Source: Mycobacterium sp. 852014-50255_SCH5639931 (GTDB taxonomy: Bacteria; Actinomycetota; Actinomycetes; Mycobacteriales; Mycobacteriaceae). From it: a stretch of DNA of 64,000 bases. Of the stretch, positions 1-8,431 are shown one piece after another; positions within the stretch are counted from its first letter, which is position 1; the number at the start of each line of letters is the position of its first letter. The position numbers were made by a program, and so were the translations under genes. Under the pieces are notes generated by a model that saw nothing but the letters and a program-made list of their open reading frames with translations, was not told where the DNA came from and did not search any database. The stretch lies in the NCBI RefSeq assembly GCF_001665605.1, contig NZ_LZSV01000016.1:186001-250000 (forward strand). Reading direction: 5' to 3'.

Positions 1-263
1 AGGTTCGCGACGTCGGTGACGTCTCGGCCCGTCACCGGCAGCACCATGAAGCCCCGTCGGGGCTGTTGCGCGATCAGGCCTTCCGCGCGCAGGGCGAAGA
101 GCGCCTCCCGCACCGGTGTGACGCTGATTCCCAATTCGGCGGCCAATTGGTCCAGGCGGACGTAGGACCCCGCAACGTAGGTGCCATCGAAGATTCTCCG
201 ACGGATGAAGCGCGCGACATCGTCCGAAAGTTGCGGTCGCGCGGCGAAATCCGGGATCGTCAT
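1..263 (-). CDS. GntR-family transcriptional regulator (N-terminal part, runs off the window)
   Basis: The reverse-strand frame starting at the ATG at 263 reads MTIPDFAARPQLSDDVARFI and continues through a winged helix-turn-helix. The recognition-helix region LAAELGISVTPVREALFALR and the wing GLIAQQPRRGFMVLPV are typical of GntR/FadR-type (FCD) regulators. About 87 residues are visible; the ligand-binding C-terminal domain lies outside the window. The start is 2 nt past the stop of the upstream acyl-CoA dehydrogenase, so it is the distal gene of that operon. By inference it is the local regulator of the acyl-CoA block, sensing an acyl-CoA or carboxylate. The ligand cannot be told from this sequence. 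Confidence 0.85.
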   Translation of the reverse strand, partial: MTIPDFAARPQLSDDVARFIRRRIFDGTYVAGSYVRLDQLAAELGISVTPVREALFALRAEGLIAQQPRRGFMVLPVTGRDVTDVAN

Positions 264-265
264 CG

Positions 266-1459
266 CTACACCTGATATTCGGCGAGTAGTCGCTTGCTGA
301 TGATGTTCTTCTGGATTTCGCTGGTTCCCTCGCCGATCAGCAGGAACGGAGCGTCACGCATCAGCCGCTCGATCTCGTATTCCTTGGAATAGCCGTAACC
401 GCCGTGGATCCGGAAACTCTGCTGGGTGACCTCGGTGCAATACTCGCTGCACAGATATTTGGCCATCCCGGCGGCGACGTCGTTGCGCTCACCCGAGTCT
501 TTCAGCCGGGCCGCGTTGACCATCATCAGGTGTGCCGCTTCGATCTTGGTGGCCATCTCGGCGAGCTGGAATGCGATGGCCTGGTGCTCGGCGATGGGCT
601 TGCCGAAGGTGTGGCGCTGCTGGGCGTATCGGACCGCGAGCTCGAAGGCTCGGATGCCGACACCGCACGCCCGGGCCGACACGTTGACCCTGCCGACTTC
701 GATGCCGTCCATCATCTGGAAGAAGCCCTGGCCGGGGCTACCGCCGAGAATGTCGTCGGCGCTTGCCTGGTAGCCGTCGAAGATGAGTTCGGTGGTGTCG
801 ATCCCCTTGTAGCCCAGCTTGTCGATCTTGCCGGGTATGACCAGGCCGGGCACGACTTCGCCGAAACCCGTTGGCTTCTCGACCAAGAAGGTGGTCAGGT
901 TCCGGTGCGGCTTGTCGGCCCCTTCGTCGGTGCGAACGAGCACCGCGATCAGCGTCGAGCTCCCGCCGTTGGTCAGCCACATCTTTTGGCCGTTGATGGT
1001 GTAGTCGCCGTCCGGATTGCGCACCGCCCGAGTCCGGATGGCGGCGACGTCGGAGCCCAGTTCCGGCTCCGACATCGAGAAGGACCCCCGCGTCTCGCCG
1101 GTCGCCATGCGCGGCAGGAACCGTTGCTTCTGCGCATCAGTGCTGTGCTGGCGCAGCATGTAGGCCACGATGAAGTGCGTGTTGAGTACTCCGGACACGC
1201 TCATCCAACCGCGCGCCAGCTCTTCGACGCACAGCGCGTACGTCAGCAGCGACTCCCCCAAACCCCCGTACTCCTCCGGAATCATCAGCCCGAATAGGCC
1301 CATGTCGCGCATCCGGTCGACGATGTCCTGTGGGTAGGTGTCCCCGCGGTCGAGTTCCGCGGCGTGGGGGATGACTTCCTTGTCGACGAATTGCCTTACG
1401 GTGGCGATGATTTCGTTCTGGAATTCGGTCAACCCGAGGGTCTGGGCGAGTTTGGTCAT
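266..1459 (-). CDS. Acyl-CoA dehydrogenase family protein
   Basis: A 397-residue FAD-dependent acyl-CoA dehydrogenase that should introduce the 2,3-double bond into an acyl-CoA and pass electrons to ETF. The N-terminal helical domain leads into the FAD/substrate motif SMSEPELGSDVAAIRT. The C-terminal part has the family signature GYGYSKEYEIERLMRD and GEGTSEIQKN, whose Glu sits at the position of the catalytic base in short/medium-chain enzymes. The length is normal and the ORF is intact. It lies 25 nt downstream of the CoA-transferase gene and 2 nt upstream of the GntR gene, so all are probably cotranscribed. The substrate is unknown; glutaryl-CoA-type or branched substrates are possible because a CaiB-type transferase is next to it. 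Confidence 0.92.
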   Translation of the reverse strand: MTKLAQTLGLTEFQNEIIATVRQFVDKEVIPHAAELDRGDTYPQDIVDRMRDMGLFGLMIPEEYGGLGESLLTYALCVEELARGWMSVSGVLNTHFIVAYMLRQHSTDAQKQRFLPRMATGETRGSFSMSEPELGSDVAAIRTRAVRNPDGDYTINGQKMWLTNGGSSTLIAVLVRTDEGADKPHRNLTTFLVEKPTGFGEVVPGLVIPGKIDKLGYKGIDTTELIFDGYQASADDILGGSPGQGFFQMMDGIEVGRVNVSARACGVGIRAFELAVRYAQQRHTFGKPIAEHQAIAFQLAEMATKIEAAHLMMVNAARLKDSGERNDVAAGMAKYLCSEYCTEVTQQSFRIHGGYGYSKEYEIERLMRDAPFLLIGEGTSEIQKNIISKRLLAEYQV

Positions 1460-1484
1460 GCGTTGTCTTTCCGTATTGGCTTGC

Positions 1485-2678
1485 TCAGCAAGCGATTGTC
1501 TTGGCGTCTGTCAGGCGTTCGATGTCGGCCCTCGTCAATCCCAAGCGCCGCTCGAGGACGTCGGCGGTGTCTTGTCCCAAGGCCGGGGCGCACGTGCCGG
1601 TGGGGTGGGCGCCGTCGAACGCGACCGGCAGGCCGGGGGCGAAGTAGTCGCCCAGGCCCTCCTGCTGCAAGAGGGAAAACAGTGGGTTGGCAGTCACTTT
1701 CGGGCCGGCCGCGACCTCCGCGAAGGTGCGGTACCGCTCGTAGAGCACCGTGGTGCCCGACAGTGCGTCGGTGATCTCCTCGGCGGTGTGGTCGGCGAAC
1801 CAGATGCCGAAGAGGCCGGACAGCACGTCGCGGTATCGGTAACGGTCACCCTCGGAGCCGAAGTCGACACCCAGCGCCTGCGCGAGCGCCGCTACCGCGG
1901 TACCTGTGCCCGTCACGTCGACCAGGTCGCGAAAGTGCCGGCGGGTCAGGGTGACAATCATGAACCGGGCGCCGTCGCGGCTGGTGAAGTCCTGTCCGTA
2001 CTGTCCGTAGATGGCGTTGCCCAGGCGCTGCCGTTGCGTGCCGGTGACTTGCGGCTCGGTCAGCAGTCCCAGGTTTCCGGCGGTGGCCAGCGCGACGTCC
2101 TCGAGCGCCACGCTGATCCGCGCGCCCGCACCGGTTTCGTCCCGGCGGCGGACGGCGGTGACGACGGCCAGCGCAGCGTACAGGCCGCAGCACACGTCCC
2201 ACGCCGGCAGCACGTGGTTGATCGGGCCGGCGTGATCGGCGGGGCCGGTGACGAGCGGGAATCCGATGCCGGCGTTGACCGTGTAATCCACTCCGGTCGA
2301 ACCATCGCCGCGTCCGAGCAGCTGCACGTGGATGACGTCGGGCCGCTTGTTCGTCAATACGTCGTGGCTGAGCCAGGACAGGCCGGCGGCGTTGGTCACC
2401 ACCAGGCCGTCCCCCTCGACGATGAGCCGCTGGACCAGCTCTTGCCCGTCGGGGGACCGCAAGTCGATGGTGGCCGAGCGCTTTCCCTTGTTCAGCCCGG
2501 TCCAGTAGATCGATGTGCCGTCCGCCGCCAGCGGCCACCGGTGGACGTCGGACGCGCCACCGATCGGATCGATGCGGATCACCTCAGCGCCAAGCTGATT
2601 GAGCGTCATGCCGCACAGTGGGGCGGCGACGAAGCTGGACACCTCCACGACGGTGAGGCCGCTCAGGGGCCCGGTCAC
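1485..2678 (-). CDS. CaiB/BaiF family CoA-transferase (type III)
   Basis: A 397-residue type III CoA-transferase, a family that moves CoA between carboxylic acids. The N-terminus GLTVVEVSSFVAAPLCGMTL and the stretches LGAEVIRIDPIGG and YWTGLNKGKRSATIDLRSPD are characteristic of CaiB/BaiF/formyl-CoA transferases. The GTG start at 2678 is chosen because it overlaps the thiolase stop by four bases (GTGA at 2675-2678) and gives the usual family length. The longer upstream frame is just the thiolase gene read out of phase. In this operon it would load CoA onto a free acid that the dehydrogenase then oxidises. The acid is not identifiable from sequence. Confidence 0.88.
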   Translation of the reverse strand: MTGPLSGLTVVEVSSFVAAPLCGMTLNQLGAEVIRIDPIGGASDVHRWPLAADGTSIYWTGLNKGKRSATIDLRSPDGQELVQRLIVEGDGLVVTNAAGLSWLSHDVLTNKRPDVIHVQLLGRGDGSTGVDYTVNAGIGFPLVTGPADHAGPINHVLPAWDVCCGLYAALAVVTAVRRRDETGAGARISVALEDVALATAGNLGLLTEPQVTGTQRQRLGNAIYGQYGQDFTSRDGARFMIVTLTRRHFRDLVDVTGTGTAVAALAQALGVDFGSEGDRYRYRDVLSGLFGIWFADHTAEEITDALSGTTVLYERYRTFAEVAAGPKVTANPLFSLLQQEGLGDYFAPGLPVAFDGAHPTGTCAPALGQDTADVLERRLGLTRADIERLTDAKTIAC

Positions 2679-3901
2679 GTCGGGGCGACCCGCTCGAACA
2701 CGGCGGCGAGTCCCTGGCCGCCGCCGATGCACATGGTCTCCAGCCCGTAGCGCGCCTCGCGGCGGTTGAGCTCGCGCGCCAGGCTGGCCAGCATCCGCCC
2801 ACCCGTCGCACCGACCGGGTGGCCCAGGGAGATGCCCGAGCCGTGCACATTGGTGCGCTCGTGGTCGGCGGCCCCGAAATCCCATTCCCGCATGACTGCG
2901 AGCGCTTGCGCGGCAAAGGCTTCGTTGAGTTCGATGAGGTCGATGTCGGACAGCCGCAGGCCGGCCTTTTCCAGCGCCACCTCCGTCGCCGGTACCGGCC
3001 CGATCCCCATGATGTTGGGCGCGACCCCCGCCACCGCCCACGACACCAGGCGCACCAACGGCTTCAGACCGTGCTCGGCGGCCTTCTCGGGCGTGGTCAC
3101 CACACACATCGACGCCGCGTCGTTCTGCCCGCTGGCGTTGCCGGCGGTGACGGTGGCCTCCGAATCCTCGTTCAGCAGGACGGGTTTCAGCTTGCTCAAC
3201 GACTCGACCGATGTGTCGGCACGCGGATGTTCGTCGATGTCGATCAGTTCCTCACCGTGGCGGCCAGGCACCGCAACAGGAATGATCTCCTCGGACAGGA
3301 TGCCGTCCTTCTGCGCTTCCACCGCGCGCTGGTGCGACCGCACCGCCAGCTCGTCCTGCTCCTGGCGTGAGATGTCGTACTGGCGGCGCAGATTCTCGGC
3401 GGTTTCCAGCATGCCGCCCGGCACCGGGTAGTGCCGGCCACCGGCGGTGGTGCGCCCACGGGCCAGGCCGTCATGCACCCGAACGCCGCTACGGGCGCCG
3501 CCCCAGCGCATGTCGGTGGAGTAGAAGGCGACGTTGCTCATGCTTTCGCAGCCGCCGGCGATGACGAGATCGTTATTGCCGCTACCCACTTGCAGACACG
3601 CCTGAATGACCGCCTGCAGGCCCGAGCCGCAACGGCGGTCGACCTGCATGCCGGGAACCGTCACCGGCAAGCCCGAATCCAGCGCCACGACACGCCCGAT
3701 CGCCGGCGCCTCACTACTGGGATAACAGTGGCCCAGGACGACGTCTTGCACCGCCTCGGGCCCCAGCCCGGTCCGCTCCAATAACCCCTTCAGCGCGGCG
3801 ACGCCGAGGTCGACCGCGGTCAGCGCCTTGAACATTCCGCCGTAGCGCCCGATCGGCGTCCTGACGGGTTCACAGACAACGACTTCACGGACCGCACTCA
3901 T
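2675..3901 (-). CDS. Acetyl-CoA C-acyltransferase (thiolase family)
   Basis: A 408-residue thiolase that should cleave a 3-ketoacyl-CoA with CoA. The nucleophilic cysteine is visible at about residue 91 in [12 protein letters not shown]. The second active-site blocks NEAFAAQAL and [11 protein letters not shown], and the C-terminal CIGGGQG cysteine, are all present, so the enzyme looks catalytically complete. The ATG start at 3901 overlaps the FabG-like stop (ATGA, 3898-3901), and its own stop overlaps the CoA-transferase start, which indicates translational coupling on both sides. It is a degradative type of thiolase. Its distribution suggests an accessory catabolic role separate from FadA4 elsewhere in the window. 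Confidence 0.92.
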   Translation of the reverse strand: MSAVREVVVCEPVRTPIGRYGGMFKALTAVDLGVAALKGLLERTGLGPEAVQDVVLGHCYPSSEAPAIGRVVALDSGLPVTVPGMQVDRRCGSGLQAVIQACLQVGSGNNDLVIAGGCESMSNVAFYSTDMRWGGARSGVRVHDGLARGRTTAGGRHYPVPGGMLETAENLRRQYDISRQEQDELAVRSHQRAVEAQKDGILSEEIIPVAVPGRHGEELIDIDEHPRADTSVESLSKLKPVLLNEDSEATVTAGNASGQNDAASMCVVTTPEKAAEHGLKPLVRLVSWAVAGVAPNIMGIGPVPATEVALEKAGLRLSDIDLIELNEAFAAQALAVMREWDFGAADHERTNVHGSGISLGHPVGATGGRMLASLARELNRREARYGLETMCIGGGQGLAAVFERVAPT

Positions 3902-4638
3902 AGGTGTCGGCCGCCGGTGATTTCCATGACGGTGCCAGTCATGTACGACGACAGGTCGGACGCCAAAAACAGCGCCACGCTGGCGACTTCGCTGGGCTCA
4001 CCGGCCCGGCCCATCGGCACCTCGGCAACCTTTGAATCCCAAATGCGCTGCGGCATAGCCTCCGTCATGGCGGAGCGGATCAAACCGGGGGCGATCGCGT
4101 TCACCCGGACCCCCAGGTAGGCCAGCTCTTTGGCCGCGGCTTTGGTCATGCCGACGATGCCCGCCTTGGCCGCCGAGTAGTTGGTCTGCCCGACCATGCC
4201 GACCTTGCCCGACACCGAGGACATGTTGATGATCGCGCCACGCTTGTTTTCGCGCATGACCGCCGCCGCGAGCCGAGTACCGTTCCAGGTCCCCTTCAAA
4301 TGCACGGCGATGACCTGATCGAACTGCTCCTCGGTCATCTTGCGCATGGTCGCATCGCGCGTGATGCCGGCGTTGTTGACCATGATGTCCAGGGTGCCGA
4401 AGCGCTCAACCGCAGTTTGGATCAGGGTTTCAACGTCGGACGCCTGCGTGACATCGCAGCGGACCGCGACCGCTACGTCGTCACCGCCCAATTCCTTGGC
4501 CACGACCTGGGTTTCCTCGAGATTGACGTCGCCGAGCACAACCCGGGCGCCCTCGGCGACAAAGCGCTCCGCGATGGCAAGCCCCAGTCCTTGCGCTCCG
4601 CCCGTGATTACCGCGGCCTGACCTGCCAACAACGACAC
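3898..4638 (-). CDS. SDR family oxidoreductase, FabG-like 3-hydroxyacyl dehydrogenase
   Basis: A 246-residue classical short-chain dehydrogenase. It has the NAD(P)-binding TGGAQGLG at about residues 12-19, the NNAG motif, and the catalytic Ser (INMSSVSG) with Tyr-Lys (YSAAKAG). The GTG at 4638 is chosen because the mature fold begins there ([13 protein letters not shown]) and a GAAGGA-like ribosome site lies upstream. The longer frame adds about 60 unrelated residues and crosses the divergent promoter. Being first in an operon with thiolase, CoA-transferase and acyl-CoA dehydrogenase, it most likely acts as a 3-hydroxyacyl-CoA dehydrogenase rather than in fatty acid synthesis (inference). Confidence 0.88.
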   Translation of the reverse strand: MSLLAGQAAVITGGAQGLGLAIAERFVAEGARVVLGDVNLEETQVVAKELGGDDVAVAVRCDVTQASDVETLIQTAVERFGTLDIMVNNAGITRDATMRKMTEEQFDQVIAVHLKGTWNGTRLAAAVMRENKRGAIINMSSVSGKVGMVGQTNYSAAKAGIVGMTKAAAKELAYLGVRVNAIAPGLIRSAMTEAMPQRIWDSKVAEVPMGRAGEPSEVASVALFLASDLSSYMTGTVMEITGGRHL

Positions 4639-4688
4639 CTGGTCACATCCTTCACTGTCGTCTCCACCATCGGACACCCTCAAGGCAA

Positions 4689-4704
4689 ATATCATATTTG
4701 ATAT
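4689..4704. promoter_or_regulatory. AT-rich palindromic operator candidate
   Basis: A perfect inverted repeat, ATATCA - TATT - TGATAT, lies in the short gap between the divergent FabG-like and acyl-CoA dehydrogenase genes. It is embedded in an almost GC-free stretch (4687-4705) inside a strongly GC-rich genome. A site here could control both directions. The GntR regulator at the left edge of the window is the obvious candidate to bind it, but this is inference; GntR and TetR-type sites both look like this. Confidence 0.55.
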
Positions 4705-4757
4705 AGGATCCTGCTCTGAACCGGGGTGACCCGGGCCAGGAGAGGAGCGTGGAGCCG

Positions 4758-5930
4758 ATGGCCACCGCCGAAGTCGCCGAAGTCTCGGACGATGATTTCC
4801 GAGAGATCCTCGCTCAGACAAGGCAATTCGTTCGTAGCGCCGTCGTACCCCGCGAGCAGGAGATCCTCGAGCAGGACCGCGTTCCGGACGACCTCCGCGA
4901 CGAGGCCAAGAAGATGGGCCTGTTCGGCTACGCGATTCCGCAGGAGTGGGGCGGCCTGGGCCTCAACCTCGTGCAAGACGTCGAGCTTGCGATGGAGTTG
5001 GGCTACACGTCCCTGGCACTGCGTTCGATGTTCGGCACCAACAACGGCATCGCCGGGCAAGTCCTGGTGGGCTTCGGTACCGATGAGCAGAAATCCCGCT
5101 GGCTGGAATCGATTGCGACCGGCGACGTCGTCGCCTCCTTCGCGCTGACCGAACCGGGCGCCGGATCCAACCCGGCCGGTCTGCGCACCAAAGCCGTTCG
5201 CGACGAAGGCGATTGGGTGATCTCCGGGCAGAAGCGTTTCATCACGAACGCGCCCGTCGCCAATCTGTTCGTCGTGTTCGCACGCACCCGGCCGGCCGAC
5301 GACCAGGGCCCGGGAATCGCCGTCTTCCTGGTGCCCGCGGACGCCGCGGGCGTCGAGGTGGGGGCCAAGGACGCCAAGATGGGGCAGGAAGGTGCCTGGA
5401 CGGCCGACGTCAGCTTCGACGACGTCCGCGTCGGATCCGACGCGCTGATCGGCGGCAGCGAAGACATCGGATATCGAGCGGCGATGACCTCGCTGGCCCG
5501 GGGACGGGTACACATCGCCGCCCTCGCGGTGGGCGCCGCTCAACGCGCGCTCGACGAATCGGTCTCCTACGCCGCCACCGCAACCCAGGGCGGAACGCCG
5601 ATCGGAAACTTCCAGTTGGTGCAAGCGATGCTCGCCGATCAGCAGACCGCGGTGATGGCCGGCCGGGCGCTGGTGCGCGATGCCGCCCGGCAGTGGGTCG
5701 CAGGCGAGGATCGCAGAATCGCCCCGTCGGCGGCCAAAGTCTTCTGCACCGAAATGGCCGGCAATGTCGCGGATCTCGCGGTTCAAATCCACGGCGGCAG
5801 CGGTTATATGCGTGGCGTCGCCGTCGAGCGCATCTACCGCGACGTACGCCTGCTGCGACTGTACGAGGGCACCAGCGAGATTCAGCGTTTGATCATCGGA
5901 TCGAACCTTGTCAAGGCGGCTCAGCGATAA
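4758..5930 (+). CDS. Acyl-CoA dehydrogenase family protein
   Basis: A 390-residue flavin acyl-CoA dehydrogenase with the motif [17 protein letters not shown] for FAD and substrate contact. The C-terminal blocks are [19 protein letters not shown] and [14 protein letters not shown], where the Glu is the expected catalytic base. An AGAGGAG ribosome site at 4741-4747 fits the ATG at 4758 (10 nt spacing) better than the GTG at 4749. It is transcribed divergently from the FabG/thiolase/CaiB operon across a palindrome and is followed 29 nt later by a mycofactocin-type SDR. It is clearly a different paralogue from the enzyme at the left edge, so the block has two dehydrogenases of probably different specificity. 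Confidence 0.92.
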   Translation: MATAEVAEVSDDDFREILAQTRQFVRSAVVPREQEILEQDRVPDDLRDEAKKMGLFGYAIPQEWGGLGLNLVQDVELAMELGYTSLALRSMFGTNNGIAGQVLVGFGTDEQKSRWLESIATGDVVASFALTEPGAGSNPAGLRTKAVRDEGDWVISGQKRFITNAPVANLFVVFARTRPADDQGPGIAVFLVPADAAGVEVGAKDAKMGQEGAWTADVSFDDVRVGSDALIGGSEDIGYRAAMTSLARGRVHIAALAVGAAQRALDESVSYAATATQGGTPIGNFQLVQAMLADQQTAVMAGRALVRDAARQWVAGEDRRIAPSAAKVFCTEMAGNVADLAVQIHGGSGYMRGVAVERIYRDVRLLRLYEGTSEIQRLIIGSNLVKAAQR

Positions 5931-5959
5931 GAGCGACCGTACCAGTAGGGGAGCAAACT

Positions 5960-6781
5960 ATGAGCGGGAAGCTTGCAGGCAGAGTGGCATTCATCACCGG
6001 AGCCGCGCGCGGGCAGGGCCGTGCGCACGCCGTTCGTCTGGCGCGGGAGGGCGCCGACATCATCGCCGTCGACATCGCCGGCAAGCTGCCGTCCTGCGTC
6101 CCCTACGACCCGGCGACTCCCGACGATCTGAGCGAGACCGTTCGCCTGGTTGAGGAAACGAACCGCCGGATCATCGCCTCGGTGGTGGACACCCGCGACT
6201 TCGAGGGGCTGCGCAAGGCGGTCGACGACGGTGTCGCTGCCCTCGGGCGGCTCGACATCATCGTCGCCAACGCCGGGGTCGCGGCCCCGCAGGCCTGGAA
6301 CGACATCACGCCGGAGAACTTCCGCGACGTCATGGACATCAACGTGACCGGTACCTGGAACACCGTGATGGCCGGCGCGGACAAGATCATCGACGGTGGT
6401 CGCGGCGGCTCCATCATTCTGATCAGTTCCGCGGCCGGCATGAAGATGCAGCCGTTCATGATTCACTACACGGCAAGCAAGCACGCAGTCACCGGAATGG
6501 CGCGGGCTTTCGCCGCCGAGCTGGGCAAGCATTCGATCCGCGTGAACAGCGTTCATCCCGGGCCGGTGAACACTCCGATGGGAACGGGCGACATGGTCGC
6601 GGCGGTGGGCAAGGCCATGGAGACCAACCCCCAGCTGTCCAATGTCCTCACCCCGTTCCTGCCCGACTGGGTTGCCGAGCCGGAGGAGATCGCCGATACG
6701 GTGTGCTGGCTGGCCAGCGACGAGTCCCGCAAGGTCACCGCCGCCCGCATCCCGGTCGATCAGGGCTCGACGCAGTACTGA
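5960..6781 (+). CDS. Mycofactocin-coupled SDR family oxidoreductase
   Basis: A 273-residue short-chain dehydrogenase. The nucleotide motif TGAARGQGRAHAV is followed by an insertion (roughly GKLPSCVPYDPATPDDLSET) that, as I recall, marks the mycofactocin-associated SDR subfamily, which keeps a non-exchangeable nicotinamide reoxidised by mycofactocin. The catalytic Ser (ISSAAGM) and Tyr-Lys (YTASKHAV) are present. The ATG at 5960 has a GGGGAG ribosome site. Next to an acyl-CoA dehydrogenase, it probably oxidises an alcohol or hydroxyacyl intermediate. The subfamily assignment is fairly strong, but the substrate is unknown. Confidence 0.85.
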   Translation: MSGKLAGRVAFITGAARGQGRAHAVRLAREGADIIAVDIAGKLPSCVPYDPATPDDLSETVRLVEETNRRIIASVVDTRDFEGLRKAVDDGVAALGRLDIIVANAGVAAPQAWNDITPENFRDVMDINVTGTWNTVMAGADKIIDGGRGGSIILISSAAGMKMQPFMIHYTASKHAVTGMARAFAAELGKHSIRVNSVHPGPVNTPMGTGDMVAAVGKAMETNPQLSNVLTPFLPDWVAEPEEIADTVCWLASDESRKVTAARIPVDQGSTQY

Positions 6782-6834
6782 CCGGTCGCCCGATCCGGGG
6801 AATATATTCGCCGGGGTCGGCGCTTGCAGGGCAC

Positions 6835-7263
6835 ATGAAAGCCTTCACCGAGAGCGAACGTCAGGAGTTTTTGGCCGCCAAGCACGTGGCCGTGCTGTCC
6901 GTCGACGCCGCCGACGGCCGCCCGCCCGCCAGCGTCCCGATCTGGTACGACTACACCCCAGGCGGCGACATCCGGATCATGACCGGGGCGTCCAGCCGCA
7001 AGGCGCGGCTCATCGAGCGGGCCGGCAAGGTGACGCTGGTGGTCCAGCGCGAAGAGCCCCCCTACCAATACGTGGTGGTCGAGGGCACGATCGTCGAGAC
7101 CACCAACCCCGCCCCGGCCGACGTGCAGGAGGCCGTCGCCATCCGCTACCTCGGCGAGGAAGGCGGCCGCGCGTTCATCCGCAGCATGGAGGGGGTGGAA
7201 GAGGTGTTGTTCACCATCCGCCCCGACCGCTGGCTCAGCGCGGATTTCACCGGCGACCTCTGA
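6835..7263 (+). CDS. Pyridoxamine 5'-phosphate oxidase-like (PPOX/split-barrel) flavoprotein
   Basis: A 142-residue protein of the FMN/F420-binding split-barrel superfamily. It begins MKAFTESERQEFLAAKHVAV, followed by VPIWYDYTPGGDIRIMT and SSRKARLIERAGKVTLVVQ, the usual beta-barrel pattern with the basic cofactor-phosphate region. Mycobacteria have many such proteins, and some use F420 instead of FMN. The sequence alone does not decide the cofactor. It follows the SDR by 53 nt on the same strand and ends 4 nt before the convergent phosphotransferase gene. It is possibly a small quinone or xenobiotic reductase. Confidence 0.75.
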   Translation: MKAFTESERQEFLAAKHVAVLSVDAADGRPPASVPIWYDYTPGGDIRIMTGASSRKARLIERAGKVTLVVQREEPPYQYVVVEGTIVETTNPAPADVQEAVAIRYLGEEGGRAFIRSMEGVEEVLFTIRPDRWLSADFTGDL

Positions 7264-7267
7264 GGCA

Positions 7268-8344
7268 TCAGCCGATTAGTTCCAGCGTCCCGAGCTCACG
7301 GATCGCCTGGCAGCCGCGGGCGAGCATGGCCAACACCATGTCGTCGCCACGTTCGGTGGCGGCCGCGAACGCGAATCCGAGCGCCGAGATCAGCGGCGCC
7401 TGCAGCACACCGAGCCGGTAATCGCGCCAGCAGGTTTCGCGGTCATAGCCGGTGACCCCGCGCTCCAACAAGGCGCGGTGATAGTCGGCGACGAGCCGTT
7501 CTTCGATGCTCGCGCGCAGGTGCGAATTGAGGCTCGTCGCGGTGAAGTAGGCGAGATCCCTGGCCGGCAAACCGACGCCGAGCGTCTGCCAGTCGACCAC
7601 GCTGACCCGGGTCCGGTCCGGATCGAAGAGCAGGTTATCCAGGCGATAGTCGCCGTGCAGCAGCGCGAACCGGTCATACTCGGAGAGCAGCCACGGCGTA
7701 ACCAAACCCATTGCCGCACTGAAGGTCTCGCGGTCCGCGGCGCTCATCCGGTCGCCAAGCTTGTCCAGCGTGATATCGGCGCTCATCTTCGCCACTTCGC
7801 CCATGCCGCCGGCGCCGGCCTCGTCCGGCCTGGCGAACGCGATGCCCGGGAAGTCGAGCCAGACGGGATCACACCAGCTGGGCGCGTGCAGCCCGGCCAG
7901 AGCGGTAACCGCGAGGCGCGCTTCGGTCTCCCCGCACCCGGCCAGCTGATCGCCCTGCACCGCCGGCGCCTGGTCGGCGAGGAGCAACGCAAAATCCATT
8001 GCATCCTCGGTGATCTCGGAGTAGAAACACTGCGGCGTCGGCACCTGCACCCGGTCCGCCACCGATGAGTAGAACGCGCATTCGCTGCGATATCCGATGA
8101 CGACCCGGTCGCGCACGCTGTCGTCCAGGGCCGGCAGTTTGATGACGAAGGTCTGCGGCAGGTCACCGGGGTCCGTCGCGTACCGGGCGCACACCCGGTA
8201 GGTGGCACCGGTCTGCCCGGTGCCGATCGCGACCACGTCGACGTCGGCGACCTCGACAGGGGCGCCACGCCCGCTGAGCGCGGCCGACAGCCATTGCGGG
8301 GTCACGTCGCCGGGATACCGCGGAATCGACACCACAGCACTCAT
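7268..8344 (-). CDS. Phosphotransferase family protein (APH/ecdysteroid-kinase-like)
   Basis: A 358-residue protein with the aminoglycoside-phosphotransferase/protein-kinase-like fold. The catalytic loop LLHGDYRLDNLLFD and the metal-binding VSVVDWQTLGVG are both intact. The ATG at 8344 has a strong AGGAGG ribosome site seven bases upstream, preferred over the start at 8401. Members of this group often lie beside acyl-CoA dehydrogenase genes in mycobacteria (compare the ACAD10/11 kinase domains) and may phosphorylate hydroxyacyl or sterol-like substrates rather than antibiotics. It is convergent with the PPOX gene and is followed on the left by the acyl-CoA block. Calling it an antibiotic resistance gene would be unsupported. 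Confidence 0.8.
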   Translation of the reverse strand: MSAVVSIPRYPGDVTPQWLSAALSGRGAPVEVADVDVVAIGTGQTGATYRVCARYATDPGDLPQTFVIKLPALDDSVRDRVVIGYRSECAFYSSVADRVQVPTPQCFYSEITEDAMDFALLLADQAPAVQGDQLAGCGETEARLAVTALAGLHAPSWCDPVWLDFPGIAFARPDEAGAGGMGEVAKMSADITLDKLGDRMSAADRETFSAAMGLVTPWLLSEYDRFALLHGDYRLDNLLFDPDRTRVSVVDWQTLGVGLPARDLAYFTATSLNSHLRASIEERLVADYHRALLERGVTGYDRETCWRDYRLGVLQAPLISALGFAFAAATERGDDMVLAMLARGCQAIRELGTLELIG

Positions 8345-8431
8345 GAACAGCACGCCTCCTGTACCCGGACAGCCCCGTCCGACTGACAAACTGTAAGGCA
8401 TACCGCAAGTGCTGCGGTCAACTACGGTGAC

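Noticed and set aside
404..1297. A 297-codon rightward frame across the left-edge acyl-CoA dehydrogenase
   Set aside because: It is the antisense reading of a well-conserved enzyme gene. Its protein is compositionally biased (His, Gly, Arg, Val) and matches no family; this is common in high-GC DNA.
1338..2750. A 470-codon rightward frame
   Set aside because: It is antisense to the CoA-transferase gene and starts inside the dehydrogenase. It shows no domain motif and is a GC-driven shadow.
4692..5792. A 366-codon leftward frame over the second acyl-CoA dehydrogenase
   Set aside because: It is the antisense shadow of the catalytic gene on the plus strand and would also cross the promoter palindrome.
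7268..8344. Reading the phosphotransferase as an aminoglycoside resistance gene
   Set aside because: The kinase motifs are general to the APH superfamily, and the neighbourhood is acyl-CoA metabolism. Nothing points to antibiotics.
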